A DNA stretch of 64,000 nucleotides from Pyrinomonadaceae bacterium (GCA_021463165.1 JAJTWY010000008.1:62001-126000); one strand, 5' to 3'. Shown: positions 46,779 to 56,393, numbered from the stretch's first letter. Numbers and translations: made by a program. Notes: generated by a model from the letters alone, not told the origin.

Positions 46779-48503
46779 GTGAAGCACAGCATTAGACGAC
46801 TCAATGCAGTTTTGGCGATTCTGTCTATTTCGGCCGTTAGTTTTGCGCAAAATCCAGGCGCAACGGCGCGGAGCCAGTCCGAGCGGTCCTCCGATGTTCC
46901 GGCCGGTTCTACTGCCAAAAAGGTTACGCCGGCAGCGATTCAGTCCGAACTGAAGGAGGCTCTCGCCGTTATTCAGAATAATTACGGCGGAACAAGATCG
47001 CTCGACTATAATGAGATCTTCAAATCATCGATCGATTCGATGCTTCACTCGCTCGATCCCCATTCAAATTATTTCGACGCCAAGGAATTCGAGCAGTTCA
47101 GGAACGATCAGAGCTCACGCTATTTCGGGATTGGAGCGACAATCGGCGATCTTTCCGATCCTGACGGCAAGGTGATCGCAACCTATATCAAGGCGACTTT
47201 CGACCGTGCCCCTGCCCACCGTGCAGGATTGAGATACGGCGATAAGATCATCGAGGTCAATGGCCAGTCGATGCTTGGAAAGCCCTTCAGTGAGGTGCGC
47301 AATCAACTGCGTGGCCCGCAGGGAACGACCGCAAAGATCGTCGTGGAGAGGCTTGGAACAGGAGCCCGTGAGACCGTCAACATAGTGCGCGATGCGGTTC
47401 CGCAGCCCTCGATCAGCGAAGCATATATGATCCGTCCGGGGATCGGATACCTGAACATGAGCGGCGGCTTTAACCAAACCACCTATAATGAGTTCGTTCA
47501 GGCAATGCGTAGGCTCCGGGCAGCGGGGATGCAGCAGCTTGTGATCGATCTGAGGAATAACGGAGGAGGCCTTGTCGGCCAGGCCTACCGTGTAGCAAGC
47601 GCGTTTCTCGCCGAAGGACAGATCATCTTCTCGCAGAAGGGTCGAATGGAGGGAGCCACCGATCCGCCGTATCCGTCGATGAACCGGAATCCTGATCGCT
47701 CCCCGATCGTCGTACTGGTCAATCGAAACACGGCATCTGCTTCAGAGATCCTTGCGGGTGCTCTTCAGGACCATGACAGAGCACTTATCGTCGGCGAAGA
47801 CACCTTTGGCAAGGGCCTCGTTCAGAATCCATTTCCGCTCGAGTATGGTTCGATGCTCTTGCTGACGATCGCGAAATATGAAACGCCGTCAGGAAGGCTC
47901 ATTCAAAGGGACTACTCGAATGGCGACCTCTATAATTATTACACCGAGGGCGGAAGTTTAAGGGACGAGAATCAGGAAAAGGTGCGAGGGTCTGAAAGTA
48001 AGACCGACACCGGCCGCAGCGTCTTCAGCGGTGGCGGCATCAACCCCGACGTTCCGCTCAAGCCCCAGACAATAACCAATGAGCGTGCCCGTACGCAGGC
48101 GAAGATCGCGGTGCCGATCTTTGGCTTCTCACTCGAACTCATTTCAGGAAAGGTCAAGGGACTTGAGGCGTATAAGATCGACAAGCCGATCCTCTTCGAC
48201 TACGACATCAAGGCCTCCGATTACCCGGTCAATGATGCTGTTTATGCAGCGTTCAAGCACTTTGCCGTTGACAAATATAAGATGACCGCTGCTCAGCTAG
48301 ATCGGGAACGGGAGTTTATAGAACGTATGCTCAGGACGGAACTCATTACCGCGGCGTTCGGTACCCAGACGTCTTCCCAAGTTTTTAATAACTATGACAC
48401 CCAGCTACTTCAGGCGATAGACCTCCTGCCTCAGGCAAAGCAGCTTGCAATTCAGAGCGAGCGAGCGAAATCCCCGGCCAAGGACAAATCTTCTGCCAAT
48501 TGA
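46779..48503 (+). CDS. S41-family C-terminal processing peptidase
   Basis: 574 residues, exported via an N-terminal signal (about 1-23). A PDZ domain (about 125-210; FGIGATIGDLSD, HRAGLRYGDKIIEVNG) precedes the S41 protease core with the catalytic Ser in NTASASEILAG (about 318-326) and the base Lys in TFGKGLVQ (Lys345). An extra C-terminal region (about 400-574) has no known motif. The start is GTG with an upstream CAGGGAGA. It should trim C-termini of envelope proteins. A clear terminator follows at 48528-48557. Confidence 0.92.
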   Translation: MKHSIRRLNAVLAILSISAVSFAQNPGATARSQSERSSDVPAGSTAKKVTPAAIQSELKEALAVIQNNYGGTRSLDYNEIFKSSIDSMLHSLDPHSNYFDAKEFEQFRNDQSSRYFGIGATIGDLSDPDGKVIATYIKATFDRAPAHRAGLRYGDKIIEVNGQSMLGKPFSEVRNQLRGPQGTTAKIVVERLGTGARETVNIVRDAVPQPSISEAYMIRPGIGYLNMSGGFNQTTYNEFVQAMRRLRAAGMQQLVIDLRNNGGGLVGQAYRVASAFLAEGQIIFSQKGRMEGATDPPYPSMNRNPDRSPIVVLVNRNTASASEILAGALQDHDRALIVGEDTFGKGLVQNPFPLEYGSMLLLTIAKYETPSGRLIQRDYSNGDLYNYYTEGGSLRDENQEKVRGSESKTDTGRSVFSGGGINPDVPLKPQTITNERARTQAKIAVPIFGFSLELISGKVKGLEAYKIDKPILFDYDIKASDYPVNDAVYAAFKHFAVDKYKMTAAQLDREREFIERMLRTELITAAFGTQTSSQVFNNYDTQLLQAIDLLPQAKQLAIQSERAKSPAKDKSSAN

Positions 48504-48527
48504 TCTAGTTTAGGATTAATCTTGATC

Positions 48528-48557
48528 GGGCTCTCGACCATTCGAGAGCCCTTTTTT
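48528..48557 (+). terminator. Intrinsic terminator after the S41 peptidase gene
   Basis: A perfect 9-bp GC-rich stem (GGGCTCTCG at 48528-48536 and CGAGAGCCC at 48543-48551) with a six-base loop, followed by six T residues at 48552-48557. It lies 25 bp after the peptidase stop. The reverse direction has no T tract, so it acts on the + strand only. Confidence 0.9.
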
Positions 48558-48723
48558 AGACCGCTAAGCTGATCAGGTAGTAGATCCCGACGCCGATGGC
48601 GACAATAATTGCAACAGCAACCACAACTATCGCGGCAACCACCAATTTGAACTTGCGATAACGGTTAGGATCCGGCGGCGAGAGTTGACTCTGCGGAAAG
48701 TATGGTGGCGGCCTATTGAGCAT
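48556..48723 (-). CDS. Small single-pass membrane protein (55 residues)
   Basis: A short frame in the gap between the S41 and M28 genes. The product has a Pro-rich polar N-terminus (RPPPYFPQSQLSPPDPNRYR), then a single hydrophobic span (about residues 26-52: VVAAIVVVAVAIIVAIGVGI) and a short tail. The overall composition looks like a real tail-anchored or phage-shock-type small membrane protein rather than noise. Its stop abuts the terminator T tract. The ribosome binding site is poor. No family is recognised, and it could be co-transcribed after the M28 peptidase (61-bp spacing). Confidence 0.55.
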   Translation of the reverse strand: MLNRPPPYFPQSQLSPPDPNRYRKFKLVVAAIVVVAVAIIVAIGVGIYYLISLAV

Positions 48724-48784
48724 GCTCTAATTCTACCCTATAACTCAGAAAACGTCATAGCCGTCATGCCCCCAAGGACCAAGT

Positions 48785-50215
48785 CTACCTAGGCAGCGGG
48801 CCTTCGACGTTTGCAAGTCCATACGCCAGAACCGCCACCAGCGATCCAAGTTCCGCCAACTCTTTCCGGTCAACTTTGTCGAATGTATCCGCCGCCGTGT
48901 GGTGATAGTTGAAATAGGTCTGCTGGTTGAAATAAGGGGCGAGAGAAGGTACCCCCGCTTGTGTCAACGGACCGATATCGGCACCCACGCCACCCGCTTG
49001 AAGCTGCAGCATCGATGCTCCTTGCCTCGAGAGTATTCGACTGAGCGGCTCGATAAAGCGCAGGGCTTCCGACTTTCCGGCAAACAGCACTCCGAGCGGC
49101 CGTGACGCCCCAAGGTCGCTTTCGATCGCGGCGAATTGCGTCTCCAATTTCCCCTTGACCTCGTCAAAATAGGCTCGCCCTCCGGCTCCACCGTTCTCTT
49201 CATTCATGAAAGCGACAAACCGAATGGTCCTTTTGGGCCGGAGGCCTAGTCGCTTGACCAATTCAAGAACCTGCATCGAAACGGCGATGCCGGCTGCATC
49301 ATCCAAGGCCCCTGTTCCGAGGTCCCAAGAATCAAGATGCCCTCCAACAACGACGACCTCATCGGGCCTTTCAGAACCTATCAGGTCAGCGATCACGTTA
49401 TGACTTGGAGCATCCGGCAGCGTTCGGGATGTGAGAACTATCTTGACCCTGGTCTTACCTTCGCTGACGAGATGTTCCAGCAGATCAGCATCCTCCGAGG
49501 AAACGGCCGCTGCTGGTATCTTCGGAACGCCATCGGCATAACCCATCGAGCCAGTGTGGGCCAATCGATTTTGCGATCCACCGGCAGAACGCACAAGAAC
49601 ACCTATCGCGCCAAGCGGAGCCGCAGCCATCGCGCCACCAAAACGATACTGGACGGCCTGTCCATAGGCGGCCAACCCAAAGCCGCTACTCGCGAGCTGG
49701 CGGTCGAACCTCTTATTAAAAAGAACGATCTTGCCCGCAACCTTTTCTCGGCCGAGCCTGGACAACTCTTCATAATCCTCTACAACGACCACCTCCCCAA
49801 CGAGTCCGGACGCTGGCGTTGAAATGCTGCCGCCGAGAGCCGTCAAGACGATCTTCTGAGTCGTTCCGGGAGCCATCCCGGGAAATTCGACCACCTCGCC
49901 GGACTCCGCCCCACGAACCCAAACAGGGACCATTAGCTTCTGAAGCCTCACTTCAAAGCCCTCTCGCCGCATTTCTTCGGCAACATATTCGACGGCCCGG
50001 GCCGCTTGGGCGGAACCGCTCAAACGCGGGCCGATATTGTTTGTCAGATACCTGGTTTGGCGCAGTGCATAGTCGCTTTGCAAGGCCGCCTCCTGGAGCC
50101 GGACCAGATCGGTCAACGTCTGTGCGGAATAGGGTAAAGGGCTTGGTGACGGAGTTTGGGCCTGAATGAAACCCGCGATCGTGACGACAAGAGCGATAGA
50201 AAAAAACAGTTTCAT
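48785..50215 (-). CDS. Secreted M28-family metallopeptidase with PA-type insert
   Basis: 476 residues with a signal peptide (about 1-20, ending IQA). Zinc ligands and catalytic residues of M28 are in VVGGHLDSWDLGTGALDDAAG (His, Asp), NEENGGAGG (Glu Glu), ESDLGA (Asp) and YHHTAADTFDKV (His). A protease-associated insert seems to lie at about 130-260. It is a carboxypeptidase/aminopeptidase type of exopeptidase acting in the periplasm or outside. The ATG at 50215 gives the clean signal peptide; longer in-frame starts would lie in the promoter region. It diverges from the S9 peptidase gene. Confidence 0.92.
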   Translation of the reverse strand: MKLFFSIALVVTIAGFIQAQTPSPSPLPYSAQTLTDLVRLQEAALQSDYALRQTRYLTNNIGPRLSGSAQAARAVEYVAEEMRREGFEVRLQKLMVPVWVRGAESGEVVEFPGMAPGTTQKIVLTALGGSISTPASGLVGEVVVVEDYEELSRLGREKVAGKIVLFNKRFDRQLASSGFGLAAYGQAVQYRFGGAMAAAPLGAIGVLVRSAGGSQNRLAHTGSMGYADGVPKIPAAAVSSEDADLLEHLVSEGKTRVKIVLTSRTLPDAPSHNVIADLIGSERPDEVVVVGGHLDSWDLGTGALDDAAGIAVSMQVLELVKRLGLRPKRTIRFVAFMNEENGGAGGRAYFDEVKGKLETQFAAIESDLGASRPLGVLFAGKSEALRFIEPLSRILSRQGASMLQLQAGGVGADIGPLTQAGVPSLAPYFNQQTYFNYHHTAADTFDKVDRKELAELGSLVAVLAYGLANVEGPLPR

Positions 50216-50338
50216 GGTCAATTGGATCGATGATCGAAAACTGGAAGATACACTTTTCATCCTAGCGGATGCTTCGGAAATCCAAAAATACTGTGCAATA
50301 ATTACAATATCCGAAAGCATCAAAAGCAGAGCCGCTCT

Positions 50339-52384
50339 ATGAAACATTCATTCATCTTTTGCCTTTTCTTATTTACATTTACCGTCAGTTTGGGAGCCCA
50401 GACGACATTCACGTCGAGAGATATGCTTATGCTGAAGAGGGTCTCGGATCCGCAGCTATCCCCTGACGGCAAGGTGATCGCCTACACGGTCGGAACGCCC
50501 GATATGATCGGTAATCGCGTAGTTTCACAGATCTGGACGATCAATGTCGATGGCACCCGGCCACGTCAGATCACGTCGGCCTCGGCGTCAAGCAGCGGGC
50601 CGCGCTGGTCGCCTGACGGGAAAAAGATCGCATTCAATCATGGCGGTCAGATCTGGACCATGTCGCCGGACGGGGACGACCGATCGCAGGTCACGCGAGT
50701 TTCGACCGGTGCAAGTGGGCCCGTCTGGTCGCGAAACGGCGAGTGGATCGCATTTACGTCTGAGGTCTATCCGGAATGTCCTGACGACGCCTGTAACAAA
50801 GCGGAAGACGAGCGAGTCGAGGCGAGCAAAGTTAAGGCGAAGGTGACCGAAAGACTCCTTTTCAAACATTGGAACGAGTGGCGCGACCGAAAGAGGACCC
50901 ATGTTTTTGTTGTCCCTGCCAAAGGTGGGGTCGCACGTGACGTCACTCCGGGAGATTTTGATTCACCACCGTACGGAGCGGCTTCGGGTGTCGATTACAC
51001 CTTCTCGCCGGACGGATCCAGCATCGTTTACATCAGGAATCCGGATAAGGTCGAAGCTGTATCGACCAATAGCGATATCTACATACTTCCTTTGAACGGA
51101 GGCGTTCCCAAGAACATCACGGCCGGTATGGATGGGTATGATGCTTCGCCCGTCTATACGCCGGACGGAAAATATCTCCTGTTTCGTTCGCAGCCCAGGG
51201 CCGGTTTTGAAGCGGATCGTTGGCGGATCATGAGGTATGCGCCTTCCTCCGGTGAGATCGTCGAGCTGACCCGTGGCTTCGACCAGCAAGTTTCTGAGAT
51301 GGTTGTTTCCTCGGATAGCAAAACCGTCTATTTCACCGCTGGCGAGCGCGGTCGCGAGCCGATCTTTTCCGTGCCTGTCGAGCCCGATTTTCGACTGCGC
51401 ATTGCGACGCATGTCAAGAAAGTTGTTGAAGGTGTTTATGCAGGAAGCCCGACCATCAGCCGCGACGGAAGCACACTCATATTTGCGGGGAGCTCGCTAA
51501 CCAGTCCGAATGAGGTCATGAAGGCAGTCGTGGACGGAGGCAGTGTCACGGCTGTTACGACGGTCAATACAGCAAACCTGGCCTCATTCAACCTGGGAAA
51601 GGCTGAAGACGTCGAATGGCTGGGAGCCTTGAGAACCAAGATCCACGGGTTTGTTGTCAAGCCCTCGAACTTTGACCCGGCGCGGAAATATCCCCTGATG
51701 GTGATGATCCACGGCGGCCCACAGGGTGCTTGGGGCAACTCATGGAGCACGCGGTGGAATCCGCAAGTATGGGCAAATCAGGGCTACGTCGTTTTCCTGC
51801 CCAATCCGCGTGGATCGACAGGTTACGGTCAGAAATTCGTCGACGAGATCTCAAATGATTGGGGCGGAAAGGTTACGACCGACATTCGGAATGGCATCGC
51901 TGAAGTGCTTAAGCGACCATATATCGCCCGCGAACGAATTGGAGCAGCCGGCGCAAGCTATGGAGGCTATATGGTCAACTGGCTTTTGGGCCACAACAAT
52001 GACCCGAGATTCAAGATCAAGGCATTCCTTTCCCATGCCGGCGTGTACAATCTCGAGAGCATGGCGACCTCCACCGAGGAGCTATGGTTCCCAAAATGGG
52101 AATTCGGAGGGATGCCTTGGGACAGTCCCATTCAATATACTCGATGGTCACCGAACAAGTTCGCGAAGGCATTTGCCACACCAACCCTGGTAACTGCGGG
52201 TGAACTCGACTTCCGGGTTCCTGTCGATCAGAGTCTCCAGCTCTATACGACCCTACAGTTGCGCGGCGTTGACTCGAAGCTGATCGTTTTTCCAGATGAA
52301 GGCCATTGGATACTCAAGCCGCAGAACTCGGAGTTCTGGCATCGCAATGTTTTTGAGTGGTTCAAGAAGTATTTGAGACCGTAG
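50339..52384 (+). CDS. Secreted S9-family (prolyl oligopeptidase-like) peptidase
   Basis: 681 residues. A signal peptide (about 1-20), an N-terminal beta propeller made of WD40-like (TolB-type) repeats to about residue 400 (for example SPDGKVIAYTVG, ISRDGSTLIFAG), and a C-terminal alpha/beta hydrolase domain with the catalytic Ser in GASYGGYM (Ser540), the Asp in ELDFRVPVDQ and the His in DEGHWI. It belongs to the acylaminoacyl-peptidase/dipeptidyl-peptidase group. It is followed by the M1 gene after 10 bp, presumably in one operon. Confidence 0.94.
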   Translation: MKHSFIFCLFLFTFTVSLGAQTTFTSRDMLMLKRVSDPQLSPDGKVIAYTVGTPDMIGNRVVSQIWTINVDGTRPRQITSASASSSGPRWSPDGKKIAFNHGGQIWTMSPDGDDRSQVTRVSTGASGPVWSRNGEWIAFTSEVYPECPDDACNKAEDERVEASKVKAKVTERLLFKHWNEWRDRKRTHVFVVPAKGGVARDVTPGDFDSPPYGAASGVDYTFSPDGSSIVYIRNPDKVEAVSTNSDIYILPLNGGVPKNITAGMDGYDASPVYTPDGKYLLFRSQPRAGFEADRWRIMRYAPSSGEIVELTRGFDQQVSEMVVSSDSKTVYFTAGERGREPIFSVPVEPDFRLRIATHVKKVVEGVYAGSPTISRDGSTLIFAGSSLTSPNEVMKAVVDGGSVTAVTTVNTANLASFNLGKAEDVEWLGALRTKIHGFVVKPSNFDPARKYPLMVMIHGGPQGAWGNSWSTRWNPQVWANQGYVVFLPNPRGSTGYGQKFVDEISNDWGGKVTTDIRNGIAEVLKRPYIARERIGAAGASYGGYMVNWLLGHNNDPRFKIKAFLSHAGVYNLESMATSTEELWFPKWEFGGMPWDSPIQYTRWSPNKFAKAFATPTLVTAGELDFRVPVDQSLQLYTTLQLRGVDSKLIVFPDEGHWILKPQNSEFWHRNVFEWFKKYLRP

Positions 52385-52394
52385 ATCGACAATT

Positions 52395-54098
52395 ATGACA
52401 TTTCGAAGAAGAGATCTGTCCTTGACCATTGCCGCGTTCATTCTTTACGCGGCTTTTTCAACTTTTGCGCAAGGGCCAAGGGCGGACTTCAACCGGGTCC
52501 AGACCTACGACGTCCAGCACTATCTGATCCGAGCGAGCTTTGATGCCAAACAGAAGGCCGTCCTGGGTGATACAACCGTCCGTTTGAAACCGCTCCGGCC
52601 CGGCCTTCGAGCGGTCGATCTCGACGCCGTCGGACTCTCATTCGAATCCGTTTCGCTTGAGTCTTCCGGCCTTGCCTTGGACCACAAGAAGACGCCGAGC
52701 GGGATCTCAGTCCTTCTCGATAAGGCATACGGGCTCGAGGATATGATCGCGATCCGCTTCAAGTATCGTACGAATCCAACGAAAGGCGTCTATTTTGTCG
52801 ATCCGCCTTCGCGTTCTGACGGAAGCCAGCGTTCCGCTCAGATCTGGACGCAAGGTGAGCCTGATGAGGCTCGACACTGGATACCATCCTTCGATTTTCC
52901 TAGTGACAAAGCGACTACCGAACAGTATCTGACGGTGGATCCCGATCAGACCGTTATAGGCAATGGTGAGCTAGTCAGCAAAACCCCGAACCCAGATGGG
53001 ACCGTAACATGGTACTACCGGATGACCGTTCCCTATTCGACCTACTTGATATCGTTCGTGATAGGAAAATATGTTCGCATCGATGATCAATACAAAAATA
53101 TCCCGCTTTCGTACTACACCTATCCCGGCAGGGAAAAGACCGCCCGCGATGCGTTTGGCGACACGAAGAAGATGATGGCGGTGTTCGGGGAGCTAACGGG
53201 TCTCGAATACCCCTTTTCCAAATACGACCAAACGATCGTTGCGGATTTTAGGTTTGGCGGTATGGAGAATATCACGGCAACAACCATGGCTGATACCGAG
53301 ATATTCTTTTCGGATTTTGAGTTCGGAAAAGGACCGGTAATGGACCTCGTATCGCATGAACTTGCCCACTCGTGGTTCGGCAATCTCGTAACATGCCGCA
53401 ACTGGGCCGAACTATGGCTAAACGAAGGTTTTGCAACCTTTATGGAGGCAGCCTATCGAGAAAAGCTGAACGGCCGAGGCGACTATATGCGAAAGATCCG
53501 GGCGGACGCCGCTGCGTTTTTGATCGATGACTCGATCAACCGAAAGCGTCACGCGCTCTTCAACCAAAGGGCTGGCGACGTCAGTGCACTGTTCGATAAT
53601 GCAGCGACCACCTACAATAAGGGTGGGGCCGTCATTCATACTCTCCGAGAGGAGATCGGAAACGAGGCCTTTTGGAAGGGCGTTAACCTTTATTTGGCTC
53701 GACATAAATTCGCATCAGTTGAGTCCACTGACCTTAAACAGGCCATGGAGGAGGCATCAGGTAAGGATCTTCAGTGGTTCTTCGACCAATGGGTCTATGG
53801 CGCCGGGGCACCCAGCCTTGCGGTTCGGCCGAGATACAGCCAGCGAAGTAAAACGCTAACGATCAGCGTCGCCCAAACTCAGCGGCTCGATACGCTGACG
53901 CCAAGTTCCTTTCAGCTTCCCCTCGACCTCGTGATACATACGCCGGCCGGTCGGCTTGATCGGAAGCTTTTGGTAACAAATCGAACGCAGTCGTTTTCGT
54001 TCAAGCTGGAAGCCCGACCGAAGAGTATTGAAGTCGATCCGCTCGAGAAGATCCCGCTGAAGAAGCTTCAACTTCGATCGATCGTCTCAGTGCGGTGA
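52395..54098 (+). CDS. Secreted M1-family aminopeptidase
   Basis: 567 residues, with a signal (about 1-25). GGMENITATT is the substrate-binding GAMEN-type motif, HELAHSWFGNL (321-331) carries the zinc His, catalytic Glu and second His, and LNEGFATFME carries the third ligand Glu. Full aminopeptidase N proteins have about 850 residues; this lacks the long C-terminal helical domain, having only a short beta tail. It follows the S9 peptidase in the same direction. Its end overlaps the 3' end of the convergent FG-GAP gene by 12 bp. Confidence 0.93.
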   Translation: MTFRRRDLSLTIAAFILYAAFSTFAQGPRADFNRVQTYDVQHYLIRASFDAKQKAVLGDTTVRLKPLRPGLRAVDLDAVGLSFESVSLESSGLALDHKKTPSGISVLLDKAYGLEDMIAIRFKYRTNPTKGVYFVDPPSRSDGSQRSAQIWTQGEPDEARHWIPSFDFPSDKATTEQYLTVDPDQTVIGNGELVSKTPNPDGTVTWYYRMTVPYSTYLISFVIGKYVRIDDQYKNIPLSYYTYPGREKTARDAFGDTKKMMAVFGELTGLEYPFSKYDQTIVADFRFGGMENITATTMADTEIFFSDFEFGKGPVMDLVSHELAHSWFGNLVTCRNWAELWLNEGFATFMEAAYREKLNGRGDYMRKIRADAAAFLIDDSINRKRHALFNQRAGDVSALFDNAATTYNKGGAVIHTLREEIGNEAFWKGVNLYLARHKFASVESTDLKQAMEEASGKDLQWFFDQWVYGAGAPSLAVRPRYSQRSKTLTISVAQTQRLDTLTPSSFQLPLDLVIHTPAGRLDRKLLVTNRTQSFSFKLEARPKSIEVDPLEKIPLKKLQLRSIVSVR

Positions 54099-56153
54099 TA
54101 TTTGTTGACGGCCCCGCGAAAACTTGGGTCGGATGGTTATCGAGCCATCGTAAATTCGTGCCGGAACCGAAGTGCCAGATGGGTCGGAGGCACGAATGTA
54201 GGCTATATCGCTCGTGATCCTGATGGCCGATCGGCCCACGCGGGATGTAGTGCGAACATCAAACTCTAGCTCCAACAGAACTCCAAATGGTGCTTCAAAG
54301 GGCCTGTCTGAATCGACCAGCAATCCAATTCTTCCTAGTTCGGCCTCGTTGCTGTTTGTTGTCAGAGTCGGGCCGGAAGGCGAAGCGTCGGAAAGACGGA
54401 TCGAAGGGTTCGAGAGAATCCTCGAAGGGTAAACAAGCGTAAAACTCAATGCCGAAACATCCGATCCGCCCTCGAGGAGAATCGGGATCGTCACCCGGTC
54501 GCCCGGAGACGCATCAATTTCAGGCACCTTTAGCTGAACCTGGCTCATGAACCGATAAGGATCGTCCGTCAGCCATTTCACAGAGCCGGGGCCGCCGACC
54601 GGTTGTACCGGCCCGCCGGCCGGTCGAACTACGTCCAATCTCAGAATGTCCCTGCGGTTCTGGGCAATATCCGCGGCATCCAGAATACCGTCGCCAAGGC
54701 TGGCGATCGGCGCTGCATCCGCCCTCTGAAACTCATTCGTCGTCGCAGCAACGACATCGTTGCCAACAATGAACCGTCGAAGCTGAACAACGTCATTCGC
54801 GAGTAGCGTGCCGTCGCCTTGAGGGCGACCTGCAACGTCTCCCTCGATTCCCGCGGGCGTCGGAGTCGGCGTCGGCCCTGCAAGATCCGGGTCGTCGAAA
54901 ATGTAGGCTGAGCCGCTGTCGGCCGCCGCCACGTCGTCGAGATAGCTTCCTATGATCGTGTATCTTCCGTCAATGGCTACACTGTTTCCCAAAAAATCTC
55001 CCTCACTGCCGTTTGCGGGGGTCAACTTCTGTGAGAGCGTCCAGGCGGAGCCGTTGCGAGAATAAACATAGGCCGAACCCACGTCACTGCCCGAGCCAAT
55101 GTCATCGCCGCACGCGCCGACAATGATCCTATTCCCGCTGATACCGACACTTCCACCGTACTGGTCATTCCCGTCACCATCGGGTGCAGCCAGCTTCTGT
55201 TGCTGGACCCAGGAGCCGTTTTCCGAGGTGTAAACGTAAACGGCACCTCGACCGGCCCCGCCCGTCATATTATTTACCGAACCGACCGCGATGGTGGACG
55301 CGGATATATCCAGGCTCGCTCCGAACTGATCGAGCGGAGAACCGTCCGTCGCCGTGATCTTCTGCTGAAAACTCCATGTTCCCGCCGACTGTGAAAAAAC
55401 AAATGCAGTGCCTCGGGCCGCCTCGTCGCCCGGCGATCCGACGACCAGAGTATCGCCATCAATTGACACACTCGTGCCAAATTCTTCATTAGCGATACCA
55501 TCAACCGCTGTGAGCTTCTGCTGCTGGATCCACGATGACCCTGACCGAACAAAGACATAGGCCGCACCGCGGGAGCTGCTACTGCCTGCCGCCCCGACGG
55601 CCAGCGTATCACCGCTTACCGAAACGCTTCCGCCGAATTGATCATTAGCCGCACCATCCCCGGCCACCAGCTTCTGCTGCTGAGACCAGCTTTCGCCGTT
55701 CCTCACAAAAACGTAGACCGAGCCTTGATCAGTGACCGGAGAGTCGTCGAGAAAAGAACCAACGACCGCAATGTCTCCGTCGATAGCGACGCTCCACCCG
55801 AAATTGTCATCTACAGAGCCATCGAGCGCTACGAGCTTTTGCTGTTGCGTCCAGGTTGAACCATTTCGAACAAAAATGTAGGCGGATCCGCGATACCCAT
55901 CATCGCGGTTGGCGCCAACGATCGCATGATCGCCATCGATAGCCACCGCCCATCCGAATTGATCGAGCGACGCACCATCCTGCGGATCCAATCTAGCGGT
56001 TTCCGCGAATGAAGAAGGACGGTTTGAGCTATCGTCAATTTCCGCTTGGGCAACGAAGCGACCAACAAGGTCAAATAGCGTGAAATGTAGGCCGCCGAGT
56101 ATAAGGAGGAAGCCCGCAAATCGAATAAAATGATGGCGACGCCATTGCAACAT
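54087..56153 (-). CDS. Secreted FG-GAP repeat protein with dockerin-like and cohesin-like regions
   Basis: 688 residues from the ATG at 56153; a hydrophobic segment at about 10-35 should export or anchor it. Seven FG-GAP-type repeats of roughly 55-60 residues (cores DQFGWAVAIDGD, DNFGWSVAIDGD, DQFGGSVSVSGD, EEFGTSVSIDGD, DQFGASLDIS, DQYGGSVGISGN, FLGNSVAIDGR) form a beta propeller over about 55-430. After a TPTPTP linker is a dockerin-like pair (GDGTLLANDVVQLRR and GDGILDAADIAQNRRD), and a cohesin-type domain at about 540-685 (ASPGDRVTIPILLEGGSDVSALSFTLVYPS). No SD is clear before the ATG. It is downstream of a c-di-AMP riboswitch and terminator. Confidence 0.82.
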   Translation of the reverse strand: MLQWRRHHFIRFAGFLLILGGLHFTLFDLVGRFVAQAEIDDSSNRPSSFAETARLDPQDGASLDQFGWAVAIDGDHAIVGANRDDGYRGSAYIFVRNGSTWTQQQKLVALDGSVDDNFGWSVAIDGDIAVVGSFLDDSPVTDQGSVYVFVRNGESWSQQQKLVAGDGAANDQFGGSVSVSGDTLAVGAAGSSSSRGAAYVFVRSGSSWIQQQKLTAVDGIANEEFGTSVSIDGDTLVVGSPGDEAARGTAFVFSQSAGTWSFQQKITATDGSPLDQFGASLDISASTIAVGSVNNMTGGAGRGAVYVYTSENGSWVQQQKLAAPDGDGNDQYGGSVGISGNRIIVGACGDDIGSGSDVGSAYVYSRNGSAWTLSQKLTPANGSEGDFLGNSVAIDGRYTIIGSYLDDVAAADSGSAYIFDDPDLAGPTPTPTPAGIEGDVAGRPQGDGTLLANDVVQLRRFIVGNDVVAATTNEFQRADAAPIASLGDGILDAADIAQNRRDILRLDVVRPAGGPVQPVGGPGSVKWLTDDPYRFMSQVQLKVPEIDASPGDRVTIPILLEGGSDVSALSFTLVYPSRILSNPSIRLSDASPSGPTLTTNSNEAELGRIGLLVDSDRPFEAPFGVLLELEFDVRTTSRVGRSAIRITSDIAYIRASDPSGTSVPARIYDGSITIRPKFSRGRQQISPH

Positions 56154-56259
56154 AAGAACAGAATAGGATACAGCGTTGATTTTACCCGATTGCGGCAGCA
56201 ATCCGCAGGTCACAATTCGATCTTAGATAAGATAGATCCACATTAGGAGATGTAAGACG

Positions 56260-56290
56260 AAAAAATCCCGCCGATCGCTCGGCGGGACTT
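56260..56290 (-). terminator. Intrinsic terminator between the riboswitch and the FG-GAP gene
   Basis: Minus strand: a stem of CCCGCCGA (56286-56279) and TCGGCGGG (56274-56267) closed by a GCGA loop, extended by T-A, G-T and A-T pairs to about 12 pairs, then six T residues (plus-strand A run 56260-56265). It is placed about 105 bp downstream of the aptamer and about 105 bp before the FG-GAP start. Whether the aptamer controls this hairpin by an alternative pairing cannot be settled by eye. Confidence 0.85.
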
Positions 56291-56393
56291 CCCTTTGAGA
56301 AGACTGGATGTCATCCACTAACTGTTGAATCGTAGAGCGGGAAGCACATTGAAACTAACCTGAACAGGCTTCATCCCTGACTGTAACTTCTTT

